NCBI GenBank assembly: GCA_035293045.1
Contig: DATDOY010000187.1
Location: 1-22,315 of the forward strand
Direction: 5' to 3'
Length of the DNA: 22,315 nucleotides
From: DATDOY01 sp035293045
GTDB lineage: Bacteria > Actinomycetota > Acidimicrobiia > IMCC26256 > JACPCJ01
The notes beneath the pieces were generated by a model. That model was not told the origin of the DNA. It worked only from the letters and a program-made list of their open reading frames with translations, and ran no database searches. Position 1 is the stretch's first letter; each line of letters opens with the position of its first letter. A program made the translations under genes and the position numbers. Positions 7,864 to 14,617 of the stretch are shown one piece after another.

Positions 7864-9666
7864 GTGTGTACCCTCGGGGAAATCGCTTCCTTCTCCGCCC
7901 TCTGGCGCGTTCGCGCATATGTCCGCCCCCACCTGAGGGCGATGATCGCCATCGTCGTGTCGGCGGTGATCGGACTCGGCGCGGGGACGTCGATTCCTCT
8001 GGTGAGCAAGGCCGTGATCGACGGACCCATCCAACGGGGTGACGCCGCCGGCATCGTGCCGCTCGCCATGCTCGCCCTCGGCCTCGGCCTGTTCGATGCG
8101 CTGTCGGCGATCTGGCGCCGATTCACCATGGCGAGGGTGTCGATGGCCATCGAGACCGACCTCCGCAACGACCTGTACGCGCATCTCCAGGCCCTGCCGA
8201 TCTCGTTCCACGACGGCTGGCAGTCGGGCCAGCTCCTCTCGCGGGCGGTCTCGGACATCGCCACCATCCGCCGTTTCCTCGGGTTCGGGTTGGTGTTCCT
8301 GATCGTCAACACCTCGCAGTTCCTGCTCGTGGTCGCGCTCCTCGTGCGCCTCCACCCTCCTCTGGCGGCGCTGTGCGCGGTGTCGGCCGTCCCGGTCCTC
8401 TGGCTGTCGTCGCGCTTCCACGGCGCCTACGCCGTCCACACCCGCGCGGTGCAGGACGCGCAGGGCGATCTCACGACTCACATCGAGGAAGCGGCGACCG
8501 GCATCCGGGTCATCAAGGCGTTCGGGCGGCGCCGGCTCGTCGGCCAACGCTTCTCCGGGCAGGCGCAGGAACTTCACCACGCCTCCATGGAAGCCGTGCG
8601 GACCCGGGCGCGGTTCTGGTCGCTGCTCGGGTTGGTTCCCAACCTCACCATGGCCCTCGTGCTGTTTGCCGGCGCGCTGGCGGTGGGTCGGGGATCCCTC
8701 ACCATCGGCGGGCTCGTCGCCTTCGTCTCGTTGCTCCTTCTCCTGGTGTGGCCGCTCGAGGCGCAGGGGTGGATTCTGGCGATGGCCCAAGAGGCGGCAA
8801 CCGCCGCCACCCGCGTGTACGAGATCTTCGACAGCACGCCCGACATCGTCGATCGCCCGGACGCGACGCCGCTGCTTCGCTGCGAGGGCCGCGTCCGCTT
8901 CGAGGGCGCGGGCTTCCGGTATTCGAACGCGCCGGGACATGTGTTGCGAGGGATCGACCTCGAGATCGAACCAGGCGAGACGGTCGCGCTCGTGGGCATG
9001 AGTGGGTCGGGGAAGACGACCATGGCGTCGCTCGTGCCCCGCCTCTACGACGTCACCGAGGGCCGCGTCACGCTCGACGGCCACGACGTGCGCGACCTCT
9101 CGCTCTCCTCGCTGCGCGCACACGTCGGCGTCGCCTTCGAGGACCCGATCCTGTTCTCCGCCAGCGTGCGCGAGAACCTTCTCCTCGGGATGCCCGACGC
9201 GACCGACGAGGACGTCGCCCGCGCGCTCGAGGTTGCCCAGGCGGAGTTCGTGCACGACCTTCCGTGGGGTCTCGACACCCGCGTCGGTGAGCAAGGGCTC
9301 AGCTTGTCGGGAGGCCAGCGGCAGCGCCTCGCGCTCGCCCGGGCGATCATCGGACAGCCGCGCGTGCTGGTCCTCGACGATCCGCTGTCCGCGCTCGACA
9401 TCCACACCGAGGCACTCGTGGAAGAGGCGCTCGCGCGCGTCCTCCACGGCACGACGGCGCTCGTCGTCGTGCACCGGCCGTCGACGGTCGCCCTCGCCGA
9501 CCGCGTGGCGCTGATCGAGGACGGCCGGATCACTGCACTCGGAACGCACCACGACCTCATGGAGACCGTCCCCGCATACCGCGCCATCCTCTCGCAGCAC
9601 GCCGACGAGGCGCCGACGGGCGCGGTCGCCGGCCGGTCGCTCGAAGCCGAGGAGGTGACGGGATGA
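7864..9666 (+). CDS. ABC exporter half-transporter, degenerate-site subunit
   Basis: The protein is 600 residues with an exporter-type transmembrane domain (about 20-310, roughly six hydrophobic segments) fused to a nucleotide-binding domain (about 340-580). Walker A is GMSGSGKTT (378-386), the signature is a canonical LSGGQ (481-485), Walker B is VLVLDD (501-506) and the switch His is 537. Two residues depart from the consensus: the catalytic Glu after Walker B is Asp506, and the Q-loop Gln is Glu426 (AFEDPILF). The Asp makes its own ATP site weak or inactive. The GTG start at 7864 follows GAGGG by four bases. The stop overlaps the next gene's start (ATGA), so the two subunits are translationally coupled and very likely form a heterodimer in the cytoplasmic membrane. 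The substrate cannot be read from the sequence; lipid, peptide or drug export are all possible. Confidence 0.93.
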   Translation: MCTLGEIASFSALWRVRAYVRPHLRAMIAIVVSAVIGLGAGTSIPLVSKAVIDGPIQRGDAAGIVPLAMLALGLGLFDALSAIWRRFTMARVSMAIETDLRNDLYAHLQALPISFHDGWQSGQLLSRAVSDIATIRRFLGFGLVFLIVNTSQFLLVVALLVRLHPPLAALCAVSAVPVLWLSSRFHGAYAVHTRAVQDAQGDLTTHIEEAATGIRVIKAFGRRRLVGQRFSGQAQELHHASMEAVRTRARFWSLLGLVPNLTMALVLFAGALAVGRGSLTIGGLVAFVSLLLLLVWPLEAQGWILAMAQEAATAATRVYEIFDSTPDIVDRPDATPLLRCEGRVRFEGAGFRYSNAPGHVLRGIDLEIEPGETVALVGMSGSGKTTMASLVPRLYDVTEGRVTLDGHDVRDLSLSSLRAHVGVAFEDPILFSASVRENLLLGMPDATDEDVARALEVAQAEFVHDLPWGLDTRVGEQGLSLSGGQRQRLALARAIIGQPRVLVLDDPLSALDIHTEALVEEALARVLHGTTALVVVHRPSTVALADRVALIEDGRITALGTHHDLMETVPAYRAILSQHADEAPTGAVAGRSLEAEEVTG

Positions 9667-11507
9667 GCCGGGAGCGTCCGCAGGCGTGGCGTGGCGTCGC
9701 CGCCGAGAGCGGAGAGGAAGTGACGGCGCGCATCTCGTCGTTGCTGCGCGCCCGCAGCCGCCGGCTGCTCGGAATTCTGTTGCGCCCTCACCGGCGCTCC
9801 CTCGCGCTCGCCGCCGTCCTGATCATCGTCGAGAACGTCTGCGCGATGGCCGCCCCCTACCTCGTCAAGCTCGGGATCGACCGCGGCATCCCGCCGCTCC
9901 TCGAAGGTGGGAGCGGGAGCCGCGGGCCGCTCGTCACGACGGGGATCGCGCTGATCGTCGTCGCGCTCGTCCAGGCGGCCACCAAAGACGCCTTCTTGCG
10001 GGTGAGCGGTCGCGTCGGCCAAGACGTGCTCCTCGACCTGCGCACCCGGTTGTTCGACCACTTCCAGCGACTCAGCCTCGCCTTCCACGAGCGCTACACG
10101 TCGGGACGCGTGATCTCGCGCCAGACCTCTGACGTCGAGGCGATCTCCGAACTCGTCACCAGCGGGATCGACAAGGTGGCGACCGCCGTCCTGTCAATCG
10201 GGACGATCGCCGTGATCCTGCTGGTGCTCGACGTGCCGCTCGGCGCGGCGACGCTCCTCGTGTTCCCGGCCGTCCTTCTCCTCACGGCGTGGTTCCGCCG
10301 GCACTCGGAACGCGCCTATCGCGCCACCCGTGAGGCCGTTGCGCTGGTGATCGTGCACTTCGTGGAATCTCTCGGCGGCATGCGAGCCGTGCAAGCGTTC
10401 CGCCGTGAGCCGCGCAACCAGGAGATCTTCGAAGACGTCAACGGGCAGTACCAAGCGGCCAACATGTGGTCGAGCCGACTCGCCGGCGTCTACGGCCCCG
10501 GCGTGCGCGGTCTCGGGCACGTCACGACCGTGATCGTCCTGGTCTACGGCGGCACCCGGGTGGTGGACGGCGACATCACCCTCGGGGTCCTCGCCGCCTT
10601 TCTCTTGTATCTGCGGCGGTTCTTCGAGCCGATGCAGGAGCTCAGCCAGTTCTACAACACGTTCCAGGCCTCGGCGGCGGCGCTCGAGAAGGTCTCCGGG
10701 ATTCTCGAGGAGGAGCCGTCGGTCCCCGAACCGAGGCACTCGCTCGCGCCCGACAGCACCGCGCGCAAGGGGGGCCGGGGAGAGATCCACATCGAGGGGG
10801 TGCGCTTCGCGTATCGCGACCGGCCCGTCCTCGACGAGTTCGACCTTCACATCCGCGCGGGCGAAACCGTTGCCCTCGTCGGCCCGACGGGAGCAGGGAA
10901 ATCGACGGTGGCACGCCTGCTCGCCCGCTTCTACGACCCGCAAGAGGGCCAGGTGCTGCTCGACGGCGTCGACCTGCGATCGATCGACGACGAATCACTA
11001 CGAAGTGCCATCGCGATGGTCACCCAGGAGGGCTTCCTGTTCTCGGGGACGGTGGCCGACAACATCGGGTTCGGTCGTCCGGGCGGCTCCCGTGGCGACA
11101 TCGAGGAGGCGGCGCGGGCCATCGGAGCCGACGTCTTCATCGGTGGCCTCGTCGACGGTTACGCGACCGACGTACGCAAGCGCGGCGGGCGTCTGTCCGC
11201 GGGGCAGCGTCAGCTTGTTGCGTTCGCCCGGGCGTTCCTCGCCGACCCCGACGTCCTCATCCTCGACGAGGCGACGTCGTCGCTCGATATCCCGTCGGAG
11301 CGGGTGGTGCAGCGCGCGCTGCGGACGCTGCTCGCCGATCGCACCGCCGTGATCATCGCCCACCGGCTGTCGACGGTCGAGATCGCGGACCGCGTCGTGG
11401 TGCTCGAGGATGGATGCGTGGTGGAGAGCGGGTCGCCCGCCGAGTTGTTGAGTGCCGGAGGCCGCTACCACGATCTGCACCAGGCCTGGGAGGACTCGCT
11501 CGTCTGA
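9663..11507 (+). CDS. ABC exporter half-transporter, catalytic-site subunit
   Basis: The protein is 614 residues. A short N-terminal extension (about 40 residues, Arg-rich) precedes a six-helix exporter transmembrane domain and a nucleotide-binding domain. Walker A is GPTGAGKST (407-415), the Q-loop is TQEGFLF, Walker B with the catalytic Glu is VLILDE (531-536) and the H-loop is IIAHRLST. The signature is altered to LSAGQ (511-515). This is the complement of its upstream partner: this subunit supplies the working Walker A/B with Glu536, the partner supplies the canonical LSGGQ, and the second site combines Asp506 with LSAGQ. The same asymmetry is known for heterodimeric exporters such as TM287/288, BmrCD and LmrCD. 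The ATG at 9663 overlaps the upstream stop. The gene ends 23 bases before the convergent MerB-like gene, and no clear terminator is seen there. Confidence 0.94.
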   Translation: MSRERPQAWRGVAAESGEEVTARISSLLRARSRRLLGILLRPHRRSLALAAVLIIVENVCAMAAPYLVKLGIDRGIPPLLEGGSGSRGPLVTTGIALIVVALVQAATKDAFLRVSGRVGQDVLLDLRTRLFDHFQRLSLAFHERYTSGRVISRQTSDVEAISELVTSGIDKVATAVLSIGTIAVILLVLDVPLGAATLLVFPAVLLLTAWFRRHSERAYRATREAVALVIVHFVESLGGMRAVQAFRREPRNQEIFEDVNGQYQAANMWSSRLAGVYGPGVRGLGHVTTVIVLVYGGTRVVDGDITLGVLAAFLLYLRRFFEPMQELSQFYNTFQASAAALEKVSGILEEEPSVPEPRHSLAPDSTARKGGRGEIHIEGVRFAYRDRPVLDEFDLHIRAGETVALVGPTGAGKSTVARLLARFYDPQEGQVLLDGVDLRSIDDESLRSAIAMVTQEGFLFSGTVADNIGFGRPGGSRGDIEEAARAIGADVFIGGLVDGYATDVRKRGGRLSAGQRQLVAFARAFLADPDVLILDEATSSLDIPSERVVQRALRTLLADRTAVIIAHRLSTVEIADRVVVLEDGCVVESGSPAELLSAGGRYHDLHQAWEDSLV

Positions 11508-11530
11508 CGCGCGTTGGGAGGGCGGTGTCG

Positions 11531-12196
11531 TCAGGCGAGCTGCCAGAACGGGCCGGTGAGCCCGAGCCCGTCGAGGATGGCCTGATTCTCGTCGCGCGTA
11601 TGTGGTCGCCATCCGGGGGCGAGGCGGTCGCCCCACCACGCGTGCGCGAGCTCGTTCACTTCGACCACGGTCAGCGTGGCGCCGGGCGGACGGCCGTCGA
11701 GCCAGCGGGTGATGTGATCCTCCGACCGGAAGAGGTTCATGCCGCTTCAAGTGAAGACGATGTTGTCCCACCAATGCGAGGCCGGCACGAGACAGTGGAA
11801 GAGGAGTTCCTGGTCTCGTGGTCGTCGATCCCGAACTTCCACCGCGAGCTCGTCCCCGCAACACGGGCAACTCGTGGTGATCACCCCGTCGGCGTCGAGC
11901 GCGGCGCAGATGCCGAAGGCGTCCCACGCGCAATTGGCGAACCACGACCGTCCCGCCACCTCGACCCGGTGCTGCGTCGGGACCGCCGAGAACGGGTTGG
12001 CCATCAACAAGGCGTCGGCGGTGTCGTTCATCACGATGGCGTGCTCGTCGGCGAGTCGGCGCCACCCCGCGAGGACGGCGTCGGGTGCGAGGTGGGCCGC
12101 GGCGGCGGCCTCGTCGGCGCTCGGCGCGCGGCCGAGGTCGACGAAGAGGCGGTACGTCAAGTTGCGGAGCGCGAGATCGAGCTCGTCCATCGCCAT
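11531..12196 (-). CDS. MerB-like (organomercurial lyase family) protein with in-frame TGA, candidate selenoprotein
   Basis: From ATG 12196 (ATGs at 12190 and 12214 are alternatives) the frame encodes 149 residues, then TGA (11749-11747), then 71 more residues in the same frame to the TGA at 11533-11531. Read through, it is 221 residues; MerB is about 212. The N-terminal third looks like the MerB winged helix (LDLALRNLTYRLFVDLGRAP). NCAWD gives Cys89 and Asp92, matching MerB Cys96-x-x-Asp99, and Cys110 lies 21 residues on, like MerB Cys117. The TGA is residue 150, 61 after Cys89, where MerB has Cys159 (63 after Cys96). The downstream part (SGMNLFRSEDHITRWL ... GLTGPFWQL) is the normal C-terminus of this family. 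A hairpin right after the TGA fits a bacterial SECIS. I infer selenocysteine at 150. Alternatives are a nonsense mutation or a sequencing error. No other mer gene is nearby, so the substrate may not be organomercury. Confidence 0.75.
11718..11733 (-). promoter_or_regulatory. Candidate bacterial SECIS hairpin downstream of the TGA
   Basis: In the minus-strand transcript the sequence TCTTCCGGTCGGAGGA folds into a 6-bp stem (U-A, C-G, U-G wobble, U-A, C-G, C-G) closing a GGUC tetraloop. The loop is at 11727-11724 and begins after 19 bases counted from the TGA. Known bacterial SECIS elements lie within the coding region just after the UGA, with the apical loop about 16-37 bases away and a conserved G and U in the loop, as in the fdhF GGU loop bound by SelB. 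All of these conditions are met. The pairing is visible in the sequence; SelB binding is inference. Confidence 0.65.
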
Positions 12197-12304
12197 AGGT
12201 TGCCCGATCCGCATGCGCCAGGGCTGAGCCCCGGCGGGGTGCCTGCGACCGGCGAAGGCGCGCGCGGTGGGCCGACGACCCCACACTGTGGTTACTGTCG
12301 CCGG

Positions 12305-13504
12305 ATGGCTGAGCAGGCGGCCGGCGAGGCGCCTCCCATCAACCTGCTGTCCGGCGCCTTTTACGGACCCGGGGCACGGGACGCGTACGCATGGATGCGC
12401 CGGCACGAGTCCGTCTTCTTCGACGAGGCCAACGACCTGTGGGCGCTCGCGACCTACGACCTCGTGCTCGGGGCGGAGCGCGATCCCGAGACCTTCTCCA
12501 ACGCGGGCGGGAGCCGCCCCGACACCGGACCGCTCCCCTGGATGATCGACCTCGACGGCGCGGACCACCGTCGGCGCCGGAGGCTCGTCAGCGCCGCCTT
12601 CACGCCGGGCCAGGTGCGAGCCAAGGAGGCGACGATCAGGGCGATCGCGGACCACCTGATCGATCGCGTGTGCGAGGCGGGTTCGTGCGACTTCGTTCGC
12701 GACCTCGCGGCGCCGCTCCCGATGATCGTGATCGGCGACATGCTCGGCGTCCCGGCCACGGATCGAGACACCCTGCTCCGGTGGTCCGATGACTTGCTCG
12801 CGACCCTGAGCGGCGACCCGGCGACGATAGAACGGGCCGCCAACGCGTTCACGGAATATTCGGAGTACGCCCATCGGACGATCGCCTCCCGGCGAGCGCA
12901 GCCCCTCGACGACCTTTTCAGCGTGTTGACCCACGCCGAGATCGACGGCGAGCGGCTGACCGATGACGAGCTCGTCTTCGAGTCGCTCCTGATCCTGGTC
13001 GGCGGCGACGAAACGACCCGCCATGTCATCAGCGGCGGGATGGTCGCGCTCGTCACGAACCCGCGCGAGCGCGAGAAGCTCGCGGTCGATCCCGGCCTGC
13101 TTCCCGTTGCGGTCGAGGAGATGCTGCGGTGGGTGTCGCCCATCAAGAACATGAATCGAACACTCACGCGAGATATCGCGCTCTCGGGGCGGACGCTGCG
13201 CGCCGGCGACAAGGTGCTCCTGCTCTACGAGTCGGCGAACTTCGACGAGGCCCAGTTCGACGAGCCCGACCAGTTCGACGTGGAGCGATCGCCGAACGAG
13301 CACTTGGCCTTTGGCTTCGGTCCGCACTTCTGCCTGGGTGCCGCGCTGGCGCGCCTCGAGTTGCGCGTGATGTTCGAGCGACTTTTGACGCGCCTCCCCG
13401 ACATCGAACTCGTCGGCGAGCCGGCGCGCGACGGCGTGGGAGCCATCGCCAGCATGCCCGTGCGGTTCACCCCCGCATCGCCGTCGGGCGTGCTCCCTCG
13501 TTGA
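12305..13504 (+). CDS. Cytochrome P450
   Basis: The protein is 399 residues from ATG 12305, a normal length for a soluble bacterial P450, with no membrane anchor. The I-helix oxygen-activation motif is GGDETT (233-238), the K-helix ExxR is EMLR (272-275), and the haem loop is FGFGPHFCLG with the proximal ligand Cys343. The substrate-recognition region LLYESANFDEAQFDEPDQFD resembles actinobacterial P450s of the CYP125/CYP142/CYP124 type, which act on sterol side chains and branched lipids; this subfamily placement is tentative. It would use ferredoxin and ferredoxin reductase, but neither is adjacent. The gene is divergent from the MerB-like gene with about 108 bases between, which must hold promoters for both. 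The substrate is unknown. Confidence 0.93.
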   Translation: MAEQAAGEAPPINLLSGAFYGPGARDAYAWMRRHESVFFDEANDLWALATYDLVLGAERDPETFSNAGGSRPDTGPLPWMIDLDGADHRRRRRLVSAAFTPGQVRAKEATIRAIADHLIDRVCEAGSCDFVRDLAAPLPMIVIGDMLGVPATDRDTLLRWSDDLLATLSGDPATIERAANAFTEYSEYAHRTIASRRAQPLDDLFSVLTHAEIDGERLTDDELVFESLLILVGGDETTRHVISGGMVALVTNPREREKLAVDPGLLPVAVEEMLRWVSPIKNMNRTLTRDIALSGRTLRAGDKVLLLYESANFDEAQFDEPDQFDVERSPNEHLAFGFGPHFCLGAALARLELRVMFERLLTRLPDIELVGEPARDGVGAIASMPVRFTPASPSGVLPR

Positions 13505-13535
13505 GGACGCGTCGCTTCACCGCGAGGGACGGACG

Positions 13536-13634
13536 GTGAGAGTGGCCGCCGCGCAGCTCCTTGGTGCTGATCTTGAGGTGTTGGTTACCGATGACCGACG
13601 CATGGCGGAAGCGGCGGTGGATCTCGGCTTACCG
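13536..13634 (+). pseudogene. VapC/PIN-domain toxin remnant (C-terminal piece)
   Basis: The frame starting at GTG 13536 reads VRVAAAQLLGADLEVLVTDDRR then MAEAAVDLGLP. This is the last helix-strand-helix of PIN-domain VapC ribonucleases, including the late acidic residue in 'VTxDxRM' and the closing 'AEAAxxLGLP'. The first hundred or so residues, with the other catalytic acids, are absent, since the sequence upstream is the P450 gene. The frame drifts into unrelated Arg-rich sequence after 13634. No VapB antitoxin gene is present. It is a 5'-truncated relic lying next to a dispersed repeat copy. Confidence 0.6.
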
Positions 13635-13699
13635 CGACGGCCCCGGCGTAGCGAGCGTCTGCGGGATCGTGACCGCGCGCAGGCGCGCCCGCAACCCAA

Positions 13700-13740
13700 T
13701 CGCGCGCCGACCACCGGTACCGTTGTCGTGGTTCGACGAT
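13700..13740 (+). repeat. Dispersed repeat, copy A
   Basis: The core CACCGGTACCGTTGTC (13712-13727) and the TGGTT that follows after one differing base are shared with copy B at 21474-21495, giving 21 matches in 22. Looser similarity extends upstream (CCAATCG at 13696-13702 against the same string at 21446-21452), with a gap of about 12 bases. The core holds the palindrome CGGTACCG. It follows the vapC remnant in the gap before the end of fabI. Confidence 0.5.
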
Positions 13741-13783
13741 CACGTCAACGGTGTCGAGTCACACCACTCCGCGGGGCGTGAGC

Positions 13784-14548
13784 TCAGGCGCCGACGGCGT
13801 GGAAGCCGCCGTCGACGTGCACCATCTCTCCGGTGGTGCAGGGGAACCAGTCCGACAGCAAGGCGACACACGCCCGTGCGACGGGATCGGGAGCGCCGGG
13901 ATCCCACCCGAGCGGTGCGCGCTCGGCCCACACCGTTTCGAAGTCCGAGAACCCCGGGATCCCCTTGGCCGCCATCGTGCGCAACGGTCCCGCGCACACG
14001 AGGTTGACCCGGATCCCGCTGGGGCCGAGATCGCGCGCCAGATAGCGCGCCGTGGATTCGAGTGCCGCCTTGGCGACGCCCATCCAGTCGTAATGCGGCC
14101 AGGCCTGACGAGCGTCGAAGTCGAGGCTCACGATCGATCCGCCCCGCTCCCCCATCAGCGGAAGACACGCCGCCGCCAGCGTCTGCAAGGAATACGCGGA
14201 AACCTGGAGCGCAACCGACACGTCGTCCCAGGGGGCGTGGACAAAGCCTCCGCCGAGGCAGCTCGGCGGCGCAAAACCGATGGAGTGGACGACACCGTCA
14301 ACGCGTCCCCAGTGGTCGCGGAGGTGGTCGGTCAACGCCGCGACGTGCTCCGGGTTGGTGACGTCGACCTCGATCAGCCGCGGAGGATCCGGCAACCGGC
14401 GGGCCGCTCGCTCCGTGATCGCCATGCCTCGCCCGAACGACGTGAGCACGACATCGGCACCCTGCTCCTGAGCGAGCTTGGCCACCGAGAAGGCGATCGA
14501 CGCCGGCGTCAGCACCCCCGTCACCAGCACGTGCTTGTCACGCAGCAT
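13784..14548 (-). CDS. fabI: Enoyl-[acyl-carrier-protein] reductase (NADH), InhA/FabI type
   Basis: The protein is 254 residues from ATG 14548. I prefer this start over ATG 14554 because GGGGGA then sits at a proper distance. It catalyses the last reduction of the type II elongation cycle, trans-2-enoyl-ACP to acyl-ACP. It is an SDR-fold protein with an N-terminal dinucleotide loop of the FabI type (VTGVLTPASIAFSVAKLAQEQGA), the VVHSIGFAP strand, and the catalytic pair Tyr153 and Lys160 in YDWMGVAKAALES. Spacing and wording match mycobacterial InhA (Tyr158, Lys165). The C-terminus LLSDWFPCTTGEMVHVDGG is also InhA-like. It is the last gene of the fatty acid operon, 69 bases after accD, and has its own ribosome-binding site. 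Family members are the targets of isoniazid-type and diazaborine inhibitors. Confidence 0.93.
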   Translation of the reverse strand: MLRDKHVLVTGVLTPASIAFSVAKLAQEQGADVVLTSFGRGMAITERAARRLPDPPRLIEVDVTNPEHVAALTDHLRDHWGRVDGVVHSIGFAPPSCLGGGFVHAPWDDVSVALQVSAYSLQTLAAACLPLMGERGGSIVSLDFDARQAWPHYDWMGVAKAALESTARYLARDLGPSGIRVNLVCAGPLRTMAAKGIPGFSDFETVWAERAPLGWDPGAPDPVARACVALLSDWFPCTTGEMVHVDGGFHAVGA

Positions 14549-14617
14549 CGTCATTCCCCCGTCTGCCCCACTCTCGGTCGAACCCTTCCCGGTATCCCTC
14601 GCGTGATCCATCTCGGC

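Noticed and set aside
7780..9600. Minus-strand open frame of 606 codons
   Set aside because: It is antisense to the first ABC subunit. Its His/Arg/Glu-rich translation is typical of a shadow frame.
11531..11740. The 69-codon frame from ATG 11740 as an independent small gene
   Set aside because: It is in the same frame as the MerB-like gene across the TGA and continues its family sequence. It has no ribosome-binding site of its own.
10466..12304. N-terminal extension of the P450 frame over the second ABC subunit and the MerB-like gene
   Set aside because: The frame is open by chance in GC-rich DNA. The P450 has a normal length from ATG 12305 and the extension is Arg-rich nonsense.
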